Source: Candidatus Segetimicrobium genomatis
GTDB taxonomy: Bacteria > Sysuimicrobiota > Sysuimicrobiia > Sysuimicrobiales > Segetimicrobiaceae
Reading direction: 5' to 3'
Assembly: GCA_005882275.1 (NCBI GenBank)
Contig: VBAK01000105.1
Location: 1 to 64,000 of the forward strand
DNA: 64,000 nucleotides
The notes beneath the pieces are model-generated. The model was given only the letters and a program-made list of their open reading frames with translations, did not search any database and had not been told where the DNA came from. Below are positions 33,685-42,386 of this stretch, in pieces. A program made the position numbers and the translations under genes. Position 1 is the stretch's first letter. Each line of letters starts with the position of its first letter.

Positions 33685-35616
33685 TCACGCGATGGGGAGG
33701 CTCACGTTGACGACCAAGCCGCCTCCCTCCCGCCGCGCCGCCCAGATGCGGCCCTGGTGGGCTTCTACGAACCCTCTGGCGATGGTGAGGCCGAGCCCGG
33801 ACCCCCGCGCCCGGTCGGACGTGAGCGGCCCATTCGGGTGCCCCGACGCCAGGAACACCTGATTGAGGTGCTCGGGGGAGACCCCGTTCCCCTGGTCGGC
33901 GATACTGACGACGACGTGCCCGTCCTCCACGTGAGCGCCCACGTCGATCGGGGTCTGGGGGGCGGAGTACTTGACGGCGTTGTCCAGCAGATTGATCAGC
34001 ACATGAGACACGAGCAGGGGGTCCATGGGGATCAACGGGAGACCGTCGGGGAGGTCGACCCGGCAGCGCGCCCGGTCCTGTTTGCCCGACGCTTCCTCGA
34101 CGGCTTCCTGCACCACGTCCGCCAGATTCGCCGGTGCCCGCCTCAGCTGCACGATGCCCGTTTCGAGCCGCCTCATCTGAAGGACGCCGGTGACCAGCCG
34201 GGCAAAACGCTTCACCCCCTGGTGCGCGATGGTCAGGAGTTCCCGGCGCGCCGCGGGCTCGAGCCGGTGGCCTTCGGTGAGGACCGTGTCGAGGCAGCCC
34301 TGAACGGTCGTCAGCGGGGTCTTGAGATCGTGGGCGATCGCATTCAACAGGGTCTTCTGAAGGCGCTCGCTCTCGGCCCACGAGCGGATTTCGCGCTCCT
34401 GGAGGCGCGCCCGTTCGAGCGCCTGAGCCCCCAGGTGCGCCAGGTTCAGGGTGAAACTTCGCTCGTCCTTCGTGAGCCCGCGTCCTTCCGGAAGAATGAA
34501 GACCAGGGCGCCGATCGAATGCCGGCCCGACAGGAGCGGCAGCACGGTCCACACGCGGTCGCGGAGAATGGTCTGGACGCCCAGGAGCAGCGGGTCGTCC
34601 CCCGGGGCCGCCGCGTCGGGATCCGGGAAGATCGGCGCGCCCGTGCGAATGACCTGCGTCACCGCCGTGGGCGCGGAGAGCGGGAACTGCCGCCAGCGCC
34701 TGCGCACGCCCTCCGGAATGCCGACCGCGTGGACGAGCGCCACCGCGGTCCCGTCGTCGCTCAGCAGGTTCATGGAGGCCGCCGCCGCTCCCAGGGCCTG
34801 CGCTCCCCGATCGACGATCACCGCAGCCACCTGATCGGGCGTCCGGGCTTCGGCCAGGGCGGCGGTGATGGCCTGCAGCCGCACGATGAGTTGTGTGCCT
34901 TCCGCGGCGCGCGCCTGTACGGCGTGCAGCGCGTGCACGTGGGCGAGGAGCTCATGCCGCGAGAGCTGCGACAGGGCGCGCACGGGCGTGCGCGCGCGGA
35001 CCAGCGGCGTGAGGTCCGCCGGGAGGCGATGGCTCCGCTCTCCCGCCGGGCCGTCGGCGGTGGCGTCGCGGACGATCCAGTGCATCCGGGCGACATGTCC
35101 TCTGCGATCGCGGGCCACGATCACCGTCAGCGCCGCGTCGAACGGCGCCCCGCTGCGCGGCTGCAGCCGGAGGAACCACTTCCGAAAGGGACCCTCCGCG
35201 TCGCCGCGGGCGAGCCACCGGCGCAAGGGTGGACGCAGGTCGGGGACGACGTAGAGGATCAGCGGCCTGCCGGCCAGATAGTGCGCGGGGGTATGGAGCA
35301 GGGTGCAGGCGGTGAAGTTGGCGTCCTGGATCACTCCATTGGCATCGGTCGCCAGATACCCCTCGGGCACCAGCTCGAGGAGTCTCCTGGCGTGGGCGAG
35401 GTTGGCCTCAGCCGATCGCCAGGCGCGGGTGAGGATCGCGTGCTCCCGACGCAGCGCGTCCGCGGAAGCCTTCAGCGCCGCGAGCGCGGTCGAGGCCTCA
35501 CCCGGCCGGCTCTGCGCGCCGGGCAGGCGGACCGTTCGGTCCGCCGTGTCCGGCGGGGAGGACGCCGGGCTTGTCCCGCCGCTCCGGCGGCCGGAGATCG
35601 TTCGTGTCACGCGCAC
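33685..35616 (-). CDS. PAS-GAF sensor histidine kinase
   Basis: 643 residues and no membrane segment, so a cytoplasmic sensor. Order: PAS-like domain (about 75-185, LLELVPEGYLATDANGVIQDAN), GAF-like domain (about 245-405), HisKA with the phospho-acceptor His429 in AIAHDLKTPLTTVQG, and the ATPase domain with NLLDNAVKYS, ADQGNGVSPEHL and GSGLGLTIARGFVEAH. The C-terminal kinase core resembles KdpD. The start is GTG (35614-35616) behind GGGGGAGG. It lies between the CheR-like gene (31 bp) and its response regulator (5 bp). Confidence 0.9.
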   Translation of the reverse strand: MRVTRTISGRRSGGTSPASSPPDTADRTVRLPGAQSRPGEASTALAALKASADALRREHAILTRAWRSAEANLAHARRLLELVPEGYLATDANGVIQDANFTACTLLHTPAHYLAGRPLILYVVPDLRPPLRRWLARGDAEGPFRKWFLRLQPRSGAPFDAALTVIVARDRRGHVARMHWIVRDATADGPAGERSHRLPADLTPLVRARTPVRALSQLSRHELLAHVHALHAVQARAAEGTQLIVRLQAITAALAEARTPDQVAAVIVDRGAQALGAAAASMNLLSDDGTAVALVHAVGIPEGVRRRWRQFPLSAPTAVTQVIRTGAPIFPDPDAAAPGDDPLLLGVQTILRDRVWTVLPLLSGRHSIGALVFILPEGRGLTKDERSFTLNLAHLGAQALERARLQEREIRSWAESERLQKTLLNAIAHDLKTPLTTVQGCLDTVLTEGHRLEPAARRELLTIAHQGVKRFARLVTGVLQMRRLETGIVQLRRAPANLADVVQEAVEEASGKQDRARCRVDLPDGLPLIPMDPLLVSHVLINLLDNAVKYSAPQTPIDVGAHVEDGHVVVSIADQGNGVSPEHLNQVFLASGHPNGPLTSDRARGSGLGLTIARGFVEAHQGRIWAARREGGGLVVNVSLPIA

Positions 35617-35647
35617 CGTGCCTCCCCCGCCATCCGCCTGTGCGATG

Positions 35648-37513
35648 TCAGGAGGACGTTTCGTCCGCGGGTTCGTGGAGCATCATGACCACCCCGCGGA
35701 TGTCCTTCCCCGCCACGACGAGCGGCGCGCAGTCCACCACGCACTGAAACGTCTTCCCCCGGCGGTTGACGGCCGGCACCGTGATCGTGCGGGCCTCGGC
35801 ATCCCCGGCGAGGCAGACCCGGACCGGCGCCCGCAGCTGTTCGACCGGCAGGCCGATGTCGAGGTTGAGCAGATTCTTCCCCAGGGCCTCCTCGCTGCGA
35901 AGGCCCCACAGATCCCGGGCCTTGGGGTTCCACGCGAGCACTTTCATGTCGCGGTCTACGACGATCACCGCGCTGCGCACGCTGGACATCACGGTTTCAA
36001 GGAACGCGTTCGTTTCGTTCAGTTCGTCGGTCCGCACCCGCAACTGCTCATTGACGGTGTGCAGCTCTTCGTTGGTGGACTGCAGTTCTTCGTTCATGGT
36101 CTCCAGCTCTTCATTCGTGGACTGGAGCTCCTCGTTGGTCGTTTCCAGCTCCTCCACGGTGGACTGGAGCTCCTCGTTGGTGGTCTCGAGTTCTTCGTTC
36201 GTCGACTGCAGTTCCTCGTAGGCGGTTTCCACTTCCTGCTTCGTCAGGCGGAGCTGGTCCTCCGCGCGCTTGTAGGTGGTCACGTCGACGAACGAGAGGC
36301 CCGCGCCCAGCAGACGGCCGCCGGGACCCGCCAGGGGCTTCACCCGCACCTGGAGGGTGAGTTCGTCCTTGCCGGCGGGCGAGACCCACTGAACGTCCTC
36401 CAGGTTGACCGTGCGGCGCTCACCGAGCGCCTGCGCGACGGCGGCGCGCAGATCACCGAGGCGGAAGGTGATCTTCAGGTCCTGGAACGAACTCCCGAGA
36501 TCCCGGTGACTCAGGTCGAAGAGGACCCGCGCGCGCTCGTTCGCGAACAGCAGGGTCTCGTTGAGATCCAGGATCATCTGCGCGGTCTGGCTGGTTTCCA
36601 ACGCCGACAGATAGACGTCGGGCTCCCCGACCGCCGCGGGAGCGGCGTTCCCTCCGTGGTTGGCCCGGGCCGGGAGCTGCCCGCGGCCGCCGGACGTGTT
36701 CTTCGGTCCCTTCCGAAAAATCCGCCGGGTCAGGTCGCTGGGCTCGAAGGTATTGCCGTAGGTCAGCAGCATCTCCGCCCTGCCCAGAAAGAGCACTCCG
36801 CCGTCGTTGAGCGCGAAGTGGAATCGGGCCAGGATCTTCTCCTGGGTCTCTGCGTTGAAGTACATCAAGACGTTGCGGCAGATCAGGATGTCCACGTGTG
36901 AGATGGGGGCGTCCTGGACCAGGTCGTGGCGGCCGAAGATCACCGACCGGCGCAGGTCCTTGTGAAAGATGAACCGCCCGTTTTCCCGATAAAAATACTT
37001 CTCCACCAGGGCAGGCAGGACCGCCTCCACATCGCCGGGCCCGTAGCCTGCCTGGCGGGCGGTGTTCAGCGCCTCCTCATCCACATCGGTGGCATACACC
37101 TTGACGCGTTCTCGGAATTGCTCGATCCCCAGCGCCTCCGCCAGGATGATGGCGGCGGTGTAGGCCTCCTCTCCGGAGGAACACCCGGCGCTCCAGACCC
37201 TGACCGGGTCCTGGGGCGCCTTCGCCGCGAGGATGGCCGGGAGGGCGTCTTTGGCCAGGCTTTCCCAGTGCGGCTGATCGCGGAAGAACGAGGTCACATT
37301 GATCAGAATGGTATTGAACAGGTGGTTGAACTCGACCGGATGGACCTCGAGGAAGTCGAGATACTGATTGGTGTTTTCGAGGCCGAGCGCCTGCAGCCGC
37401 TTGTCGATCCGCCGCGCGAGCGTCGCCCGCTTGTAGGCGGTGAAATCGAATCCGCGGCTCTTCTTCAGGTACTCGAGCAGCGGCTCGAGCCCGAGATCGT
37501 CAGCGCCGTTCAC
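35648..37513 (-). CDS. CheR-type methyltransferase with PAS domains and coiled coil
   Basis: 621 residues. CheR methyltransferase (about 1-270: FNHLFNTILINVTSFFRD, VRVWSAGCSSGEEAYT for SAM binding, ILICRNVLMYFN), a PAS domain (about 310-425), a strikingly regular coiled coil (about 430-500, repeats of TNEELQSTNEELE), and a second PAS domain. CheB-CheR-PAS proteins sit at the head of hybrid signalling systems in many soil bacteria. Here CheB is a separate gene overlapping by 14 bases. The target of methylation is unknown because no chemoreceptor is in view. Confidence 0.92.
   Translation of the reverse strand: MNGADDLGLEPLLEYLKKSRGFDFTAYKRATLARRIDKRLQALGLENTNQYLDFLEVHPVEFNHLFNTILINVTSFFRDQPHWESLAKDALPAILAAKAPQDPVRVWSAGCSSGEEAYTAAIILAEALGIEQFRERVKVYATDVDEEALNTARQAGYGPGDVEAVLPALVEKYFYRENGRFIFHKDLRRSVIFGRHDLVQDAPISHVDILICRNVLMYFNAETQEKILARFHFALNDGGVLFLGRAEMLLTYGNTFEPSDLTRRIFRKGPKNTSGGRGQLPARANHGGNAAPAAVGEPDVYLSALETSQTAQMILDLNETLLFANERARVLFDLSHRDLGSSFQDLKITFRLGDLRAAVAQALGERRTVNLEDVQWVSPAGKDELTLQVRVKPLAGPGGRLLGAGLSFVDVTTYKRAEDQLRLTKQEVETAYEELQSTNEELETTNEELQSTVEELETTNEELQSTNEELETMNEELQSTNEELHTVNEQLRVRTDELNETNAFLETVMSSVRSAVIVVDRDMKVLAWNPKARDLWGLRSEEALGKNLLNLDIGLPVEQLRAPVRVCLAGDAEARTITVPAVNRRGKTFQCVVDCAPLVVAGKDIRGVVMMLHEPADETSS
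36045..36220 (-). repeat. Coding repeats for a heptad coiled coil
   Basis: About eight imperfect 21-base repeats (one heptad each) encode the alternating EELQSTN/EELETTN stretch of the CheR-type protein. On DNA level they look like an array, but they are in frame and part of a gene. Confidence 0.85.
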
Positions 37514-38201
37514 TGGGGCTTCCCCTGACCAGGGTCACCAGAGCGGGGGCGATCTCGTTCAACGGCAGGACGAAATCGACGCTTTTGGTGTCGATGGCCG
37601 ACCCGGGCATGCCGAAGAACTCGGACGACGCCTCGTCCTGCGCAATCACCGTGCCTTTCATCTTCTTGATGGCCCGCACTCCCATCGTCCCATCGCTGCC
37701 CGAACCGGTGAGCACGACGGCAATCGCCCGGTCCTTGAAGCTCGCCGCGACCGACTCGAAGAGCAGATCGGCCGAGGGCCGCACAAAGTGGACCAGTTCC
37801 GAGCGGGACAGAGAGAGCGCGCCGTCCGGATTGACGAGCAGGTGGTGGTCGGGAGGAGCGATATAGATCATCCCGGGCCGGATGGTTTCGCCGTCCTCCG
37901 CCTCTTTCACCCGCAGGGAGGTGCGGCGGCTGAGGATGTCCGCCATGAGGCTTCGGTGCCGGGGATCCAGGTGTTGGACCACGACGATCGCCGCGCCGAA
38001 TTCCGAAGGCAGACCCGACAGGACCTGGCTCAGCGCGTTCAGTCCGCCGGCAGAGGCCGCCACGGCGACGATATCGAAGGCGATCCCTCCGTCGCTCTCG
38101 GGCCTCCCCGGTGGGTGGATTGAATTTTCTGACAGAGGTCGAGCGGGGTTCCCGTCTCGTGTGGGGCGCAGTTCCCATCGGTCACGCTGCGTGTCCCCCA
38201 T
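37500..38201 (-). CDS. CheB-type protein-glutamate methylesterase (no receiver domain)
   Basis: 233 residues: only the catalytic CheB domain. The triad is Ser50 (VAASAGGL), His77 (VVQHLDPRHRS) and Asp170 (LTGSGSDGTMG); the ending GMPGSAIDTKSVDFVLPL is typical. The first 38 residues are not conserved, so the true start may be later; the ATG has GAGGAG upstream. With no receiver domain it cannot be controlled by direct phosphorylation. It is the first gene of a minus-strand operon with CheR-PAS, sensor kinase and response regulator. Confidence 0.9.
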   Translation of the reverse strand: MGDTQRDRWELRPTRDGNPARPLSENSIHPPGRPESDGGIAFDIVAVAASAGGLNALSQVLSGLPSEFGAAIVVVQHLDPRHRSLMADILSRRTSLRVKEAEDGETIRPGMIYIAPPDHHLLVNPDGALSLSRSELVHFVRPSADLLFESVAASFKDRAIAVVLTGSGSDGTMGVRAIKKMKGTVIAQDEASSEFFGMPGSAIDTKSVDFVLPLNEIAPALVTLVRGSPSERR

Positions 38202-38428
38202 GGCCCCCCGCTCCTCGTTCCCGTCTTGACCACCGACGACACCGTTCTCCGTCGGGAGGACAAGTCCCTCGGGTCACCCGTACAGGTGTTCGCAAGTCGG
38301 CGCCGATTTCGCGCCCCGATGCGCCCTTCATGATCTCGCAGAGCCCTGACCGCTGGCACAAGACGCTCGCGCGGTGATCGCGGCCCGCAGGATCGGCCGC
38401 CGTGTGGGGGACGAACTTGACTCGACCT

Positions 38429-39403
38429 CTATCCGCCGATCTGCGACATGATCCGGCGCTGCGGAATGACGCCACGGGCCAGCCCGTGGCCCCAGGGCTT
38501 TCGATACGCCGCCGCCCGGAATCGCTCCCGGATCTCCTCGTAGGCCGCGCCGGTGCGCAGCAGCGCGCGGAGGTCGGTTTCGTCGTCCCGGAGGAGGCAC
38601 GGCCGGAGCCGCCCCTCGGCCGTGAGCCTGAGCCGCCCGCACTGGGCGCAGAACGGCTGGCTCACCGAACTGATGAACCCGAGCGTGCCCCGGGCGCCCT
38701 CCAGGCGGTAGGTCCGCGCCGGATCGTATCCGGTCACATCGATGGGGTGCAGGGGACCCAGGGCGGCTTCGATCCGGTCCATCGTTTCCCGGCTGGGCAC
38801 GTACGCGTTCGTCTGGAACCCGGCCACGCTGCCGAACGGCATCATCTCGATGAACCGCACGCCCCAGTCGTGCGCCAGGGTGAGGCGGGCGAGGCCGGCA
38901 ACGTCGTCCTCGTTGAAGCCTCGAACGACGACGGCGTTGACCTTGATCGGGTGCAGCCCCGCCGCCTCGGCGGCGTCCAGCCCGGCGAGCACGTCCCCGA
39001 GGTCTCCCCAGCGCGTGATCGCCCGGAACTTCGCGGGGTCGAGGCTGTCCAGGCTGACGTTGATGCGGCGCAGCCCGGCGGCTGCGAGCGGCCGGGCCAG
39101 GTCGGCGAGCCGGATGCCGTTCGTCGTCATCGCCAGATCCTGGATCCCGGGCACCTTGGCGATCCGGCCGGTCAGCTCCACGATGTTGGCGCGGACCGTC
39201 GGTTCTCCACCCGTGAGGCGGATCTTCCTGACCCCGAGCTCTGCGGCCGCCCGGATGACCAGCAGCAGCTCATCGTCCGTCAGGATCTCGTCGCGGGGTT
39301 TGAACTCCATCGCCTCGGGCATGCAGTAGACGCACCGAAGGTTGCAGCGGTCGGTCAGAGACACCCGCAGGTCCCGGATCTCGCGTCCGTACTGATCCCG
39401 CAT
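38429..39403 (-). CDS. moaA: GTP 3',8-cyclase MoaA
   Basis: 324 residues, radical SAM enzyme for the first step of molybdenum cofactor synthesis. The N-terminal cluster is CNLRCVYC (after LRVSLTDR). The Ser/Gly-rich RLTGGEPTVR binds SAM, and the C-terminal cluster uses FCAQCGRLRL and the later RPCLL. The C-terminal GG tail (SQIGG) is present. In-frame ATGs at 39460 and upstream exist, but the -10 box at 39471-39476 would leave almost no leader for them, and MRDQYGREIRDLRVS matches the family N-terminus. No other moa gene is nearby. Confidence 0.93.
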   Translation of the reverse strand: MRDQYGREIRDLRVSLTDRCNLRCVYCMPEAMEFKPRDEILTDDELLLVIRAAAELGVRKIRLTGGEPTVRANIVELTGRIAKVPGIQDLAMTTNGIRLADLARPLAAAGLRRINVSLDSLDPAKFRAITRWGDLGDVLAGLDAAEAAGLHPIKVNAVVVRGFNEDDVAGLARLTLAHDWGVRFIEMMPFGSVAGFQTNAYVPSRETMDRIEAALGPLHPIDVTGYDPARTYRLEGARGTLGFISSVSQPFCAQCGRLRLTAEGRLRPCLLRDDETDLRALLRTGAAYEEIRERFRAAAYRKPWGHGLARGVIPQRRIMSQIGG

Positions 39404-39470
39404 CCCCACGCCGGGGGCAGGGACCTGGTGCCGGGTGTCGGGGACGACGGAGGCGGACATCTCAACAGCT

Positions 39471-39479
39471 ATTATACCA
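39471..39479 (-). promoter_or_regulatory. Extended -10 promoter of moaA
   Basis: On the minus strand TGG precedes TATAAT (complement of 39471-39476). It gives a start near 39464 and about 60 nt of leader to the ATG at 39403. No -35 match is seen. Confidence 0.65.
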
Positions 39480-39567
39480 GTTTGCTCCACCGCGCAGGGC
39501 CACCGGCAGGACCCGCCCCCCACGGCGCGAAACACGGCGCCTGAAGCCGGGGGAGGGCGGGGGAGTC

Positions 39568-40323
39568 ATGACAGCGCAGATGCTGGCCGGCCGTGTGGCG
39601 CTCGTGACCGGAGGGGCCCGCGGGATCGGCCTGGCCTGCGCGACCGCGCTCGGCCGGGCCGGCGCCGCGGTGGTGATCACCGACCGGCTCGACCGGGAGG
39701 GAGAGGCCGCCGCGCGGGCGATTGGCGCGGGAGGAGGCAAGGCCGCGTTCGTCCACGCCGATCTCTCGCGCACCCCTGAGATCGCGCGGGCCGTTGAGGA
39801 GGCCGGCCGCGCCTTCGGCCGGCTCGACATTTTAGTGAACAACGCTGGCATCATCAGCGAAGTCCCGAGCGAGGCGCTCACCGAGGAACAGTGGGACCGT
39901 CTCATGGCGATCAACCTCAAGGCGGTGTTCTTCGTGAGCCAGGCGGTCCTGCCGTGGATGGTCCGCCAGGGCGGCGGGGCGATCGTGAGCCTCTCCTCCC
40001 TGGCCGCCCGGGTGGGCGGGATCGTGACCGCGCCCGACTACGCCACGAGCAAGGCGGGCGTGATCGGCCTGACGCGGACGCTGGCCCGACAGTACGGGCC
40101 CAAGGGGATTCGGGTCAACGCGGTGGCGCCCGGCCCGATCATGACCGAGATGACCCGCCACTGGTCGGAGGACGTCCGCAGGGAGTTCATCGCCCGCATT
40201 CCCCTCCGGCGCCTCGGCACCGCGGACGACGTCGCCTCCGTGGTGGTCTTCCTGGCCGGCCCGGAGTCCGGCTATATCACCGGGGCCACGATCGATATCA
40301 ACGGCGGCCTCCACATGAGCTGA
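39568..40323 (+). CDS. SDR-family oxidoreductase (FabG-like)
   Basis: 251 residues, classical short-chain dehydrogenase. Cofactor motif TGGARGIG (15-22), NNAG, catalytic Ser in IVSLSSLAARVGG, and YATSK. The ending ESGYITGATIDINGG is typical. The acidic ITDR after the second strand favours NAD over NADP. Annotation as 3-oxoacyl-ACP reductase would be possible but the substrate is unknown. It stands alone, divergent from moaA, with GGAGGGCGGGGG before the ATG. Confidence 0.9.
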   Translation: MTAQMLAGRVALVTGGARGIGLACATALGRAGAAVVITDRLDREGEAAARAIGAGGGKAAFVHADLSRTPEIARAVEEAGRAFGRLDILVNNAGIISEVPSEALTEEQWDRLMAINLKAVFFVSQAVLPWMVRQGGGAIVSLSSLAARVGGIVTAPDYATSKAGVIGLTRTLARQYGPKGIRVNAVAPGPIMTEMTRHWSEDVRREFIARIPLRRLGTADDVASVVVFLAGPESGYITGATIDINGGLHMS

Positions 40324-40382
40324 GGGCGGGGCGGCCTGCGCAGCATGCGCGCCCTGGGCAGCCTGTGGAGCCTGCGCGATCC

Positions 40383-40410
40383 TTGCAAGCCGCCCGCGCC
40401 GCTGTTAGAC
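40383..40410 (+). promoter_or_regulatory. Putative promoter of tRNA-Thr
   Basis: TTGCAA (40383-40388), 16 bp, TTAGAC (40405-40410). The predicted start is about 10 bases before the tRNA. The -10 match is modest. Confidence 0.4.
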
Positions 40411-40426
40411 TACGAGTTGCACAGGT

Positions 40427-40503
40427 GCCCTCGTAGCTCAACTCGGTAGAGCTCCTCACTTGTAATGAGGGGGTTACCGGTTCGAATCCGGTCGAGGGCT
40501 CCA
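40427..40503 (+). tRNA. tRNA-Thr (UGU)
   Basis: Acceptor stem GCCCTCG/CGAGGGC with discriminator T and encoded CCA. Anticodon stem CCTCA-CTTGTAA-TGAGG has TGT in the loop centre. The T arm ACCGGTTCGAATCCGGT is complete. All arms pair well. Confidence 0.93.
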
Positions 40504-40605
40504 GATCTTACGGGACGGCACGAGGCCTCACGTCTGACTGTCATGACCCCGCCTGGAGCCCCAACGGACCCGCCGCCTGCCCGGTGCCCCGCGCCTATGC
40601 CTCCA

Positions 40606-42129
40606 TCAAAACGGGGGGAGCGGGAGTGGGGGGATGATCGAGCCTCCCGGTTGGGGCAGCGGGGGGATCGCGGGCGGGGCGATGATCGAGCCGCCCGTCT
40701 GGGGCTGGGGCAACGGGAGTATCGCGGGTGGGGCGATGGTTGGGCCTCCCGTCTGGATCGTGAAATACGTCTGCGTCAGGGGAATGCCGGAACCGTCGGT
40801 CTGGTGATCATCCGCGTAGGCGATATAGGCCAGCCCGCGCGAGTCGACGGCGACCATGAACAGGTCCGCCAGATCACGGTTTCCCGTGCATCCGGCGCCG
40901 CTCTCGCAGATCGCCCCCGTGTGGATGATGTGGTCGCTCGCCACCGCCTGCGCGAAGGTTGGGGTCGCGGAGGTCGCATTCAGAGACTGCGCGAAGAACA
41001 CGCGCCACTGCGCGGCGTTGTCGTCCGCGGAGGCGGCGCTCGTCCCATACCAGACGAGGTCGACGGCGCCATTCTGCCCCGCGGCGATCCAGGGGAAGAT
41101 GCTGGTCTGCAGCTGGGCCGAATTCCGGCTCACCTGGTGGGGCGCGCTCCACGTGTTCCCGTGATCCGTGGAGGCGCTCAAGAACACGTCCCGGCCGTCG
41201 GACCAGACGGCGTACACGTTCCCCGCGGCGTCCACGGCCGCGGCCGGGAAGATGTTGGCGAACGATGCCGCGGGCGGACCCGCGAAGACCCGGTGGTCGG
41301 TCCAGGTCTGCCCGCCGTCCGCCGACACGCCCATGTAGACCGCGTTCGCGGGCGAGCCGGTCAGGTTCTGCAGGGCGTCCGCCGGCGCCGCAAACACCTG
41401 ATAGAAGATGTGGTTGATCGGATCGAGCTGGATCTCGCCGGCCGTGTTGCCCGTGGCGGTGGGCAGCACCCCCAGTGCGGCCGGGGCCGTCGCGGCGTCG
41501 ATGGCCGTCCCAACCGGAAGCCAGGTCATCCCGCCGTCCTGCGAGCGAAGCACGTCGATGTTCGAGGTCGCCGCATCGTGGAAGGTCATATAGAACGTGC
41601 TGGGACCGTCGGCCACCACCCACTGCCGGTCATCGGCCGGGATCGGAGACGCGAGCGGGTTGGTGAAAAACGTCCGGCCGCCGTCTATGGAGCTCACCAC
41701 GGTGATGTCCCCCAGCCAGAGACTGGCCACGACGAGCGTCCCGGGGCTTCCCGGCCCGGACGAGCCGATGGCATGATCTTCGTCGCCGCCGCCCGGCGCA
41801 AGCCCCGTCGGGTTCTGCGCGGAGTCGACTTCTCCGAGGAACTGGAAGGCGCAGCCGAAGTTGGTGCAGCTCCCGGCCGGGGCCTTCCACATGACGGTGC
41901 CGCCCGGAAGGCCGTGAATGGCGCCGACGTACACGTTGTCGGCGCTGTCGATCTTGATCCCCGGTTCGGTGTCGGAGTTGGTGAAGAGTAGCAGAGAGTT
42001 CAGCGGGTTCGCGGGTTCGATCAGCCGCTGGTTGGGGCTGAAGGAGAAGCCGGGCGCCTGGGCCGTTACCGCCGGCACGCCCAACACGACAGCGAGGAGT
42101 GCGGCGATCAAGAACCACACGGTCAGCAT
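40606..42129 (-). CDS. Secreted BNR/Asp-box repeat protein with proline-rich tail
   Basis: 507 residues. Signal peptide at 1-23 (WFLIAALLAVVLGVPAVTAQA). The body has Asp-box motifs of sialidase-like beta-propellers (SIDGGRTFF, SQDGGMTWLP, SADGGQTWTD, STDHGNTWS), separated by repeats of regular length. The last 50 residues are a Pro-rich repeat (GGxIIAPPAIPPLPQP, about three copies), probably a flexible or wall-associated tail. No sialidase catalytic Arg triad is obvious, so a binding role is as likely as hydrolysis. It is divergent from the MHS transporter across an AT-richer operator-like region. Confidence 0.82.
   Translation of the reverse strand: MLTVWFLIAALLAVVLGVPAVTAQAPGFSFSPNQRLIEPANPLNSLLLFTNSDTEPGIKIDSADNVYVGAIHGLPGGTVMWKAPAGSCTNFGCAFQFLGEVDSAQNPTGLAPGGGDEDHAIGSSGPGSPGTLVVASLWLGDITVVSSIDGGRTFFTNPLASPIPADDRQWVVADGPSTFYMTFHDAATSNIDVLRSQDGGMTWLPVGTAIDAATAPAALGVLPTATGNTAGEIQLDPINHIFYQVFAAPADALQNLTGSPANAVYMGVSADGGQTWTDHRVFAGPPAASFANIFPAAAVDAAGNVYAVWSDGRDVFLSASTDHGNTWSAPHQVSRNSAQLQTSIFPWIAAGQNGAVDLVWYGTSAASADDNAAQWRVFFAQSLNATSATPTFAQAVASDHIIHTGAICESGAGCTGNRDLADLFMVAVDSRGLAYIAYADDHQTDGSGIPLTQTYFTIQTGGPTIAPPAILPLPQPQTGGSIIAPPAIPPLPQPGGSIIPPLPLPPF
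40611..40760 (-). repeat. Coding repeats for a proline-rich tail
   Basis: Two to three direct repeats of about 50 bases (core ATCGCGGGnGGGGCGATG on the plus strand) encode the IIAPPAIPPLPQP tail of the secreted protein. They are in-frame coding repeats. Confidence 0.75.
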
Positions 42130-42149
42130 CCTCGGCCCCCCCTTTGTTC

Positions 42150-42280
42150 GAGCTGGTTAGGAATATTCGGAATACCTGAAGTATGCAGTCGGTCAAGGAA
42201 CCAAAGGATCAGGTATTCACCTGAAGATTTGATGTAAAAACCCTGGAACTTTTGACCCGAATGAAATGAATACTCATTCA
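42150..42280. promoter_or_regulatory. Operator-like palindromes in a divergent promoter region
   Basis: The least GC-rich stretch of the window. It holds TCAGGT-ATTC-ACCTGA (42209-42224), TGAAT-ACTC-ATTCA (42267-42280), GGAATATTC near 42161, and a second ACCTGAAG near 42173. It separates the secreted BNR protein from the MHS transporter. On the minus strand a TTGACC lies about 16 bp from TATTCC. Such palindromes suit dimeric repressors, but no repressor gene is adjacent. Confidence 0.6.
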
Positions 42281-42386
42281 GGCAAAGACCATAGGGGGCT
42301 GAGCGATCGCGTCAACATAACTTTGGGCGGGAACGACCCTCCCCGACGAGGTCTGGGCATCGCGGTCGGCGAAGACGACCTTCGCC

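Noticed and set aside
32993-35616. KdpDE potassium-sensing system
   Set aside because: The regulator and kinase core look KdpDE-like, but the kinase lacks the KdpD N-terminal domain and membrane segments, and no kdpFABC genes are present.
33757-35688. A 643-codon plus-strand frame opposite the sensor kinase
   Set aside because: The minus strand encodes a complete histidine kinase with all motifs; the plus-strand product is low-complexity shadow sequence.
36045-36220. CRISPR-like array
   Set aside because: The repeats are in-frame heptads of a coiled coil with no unique spacers.
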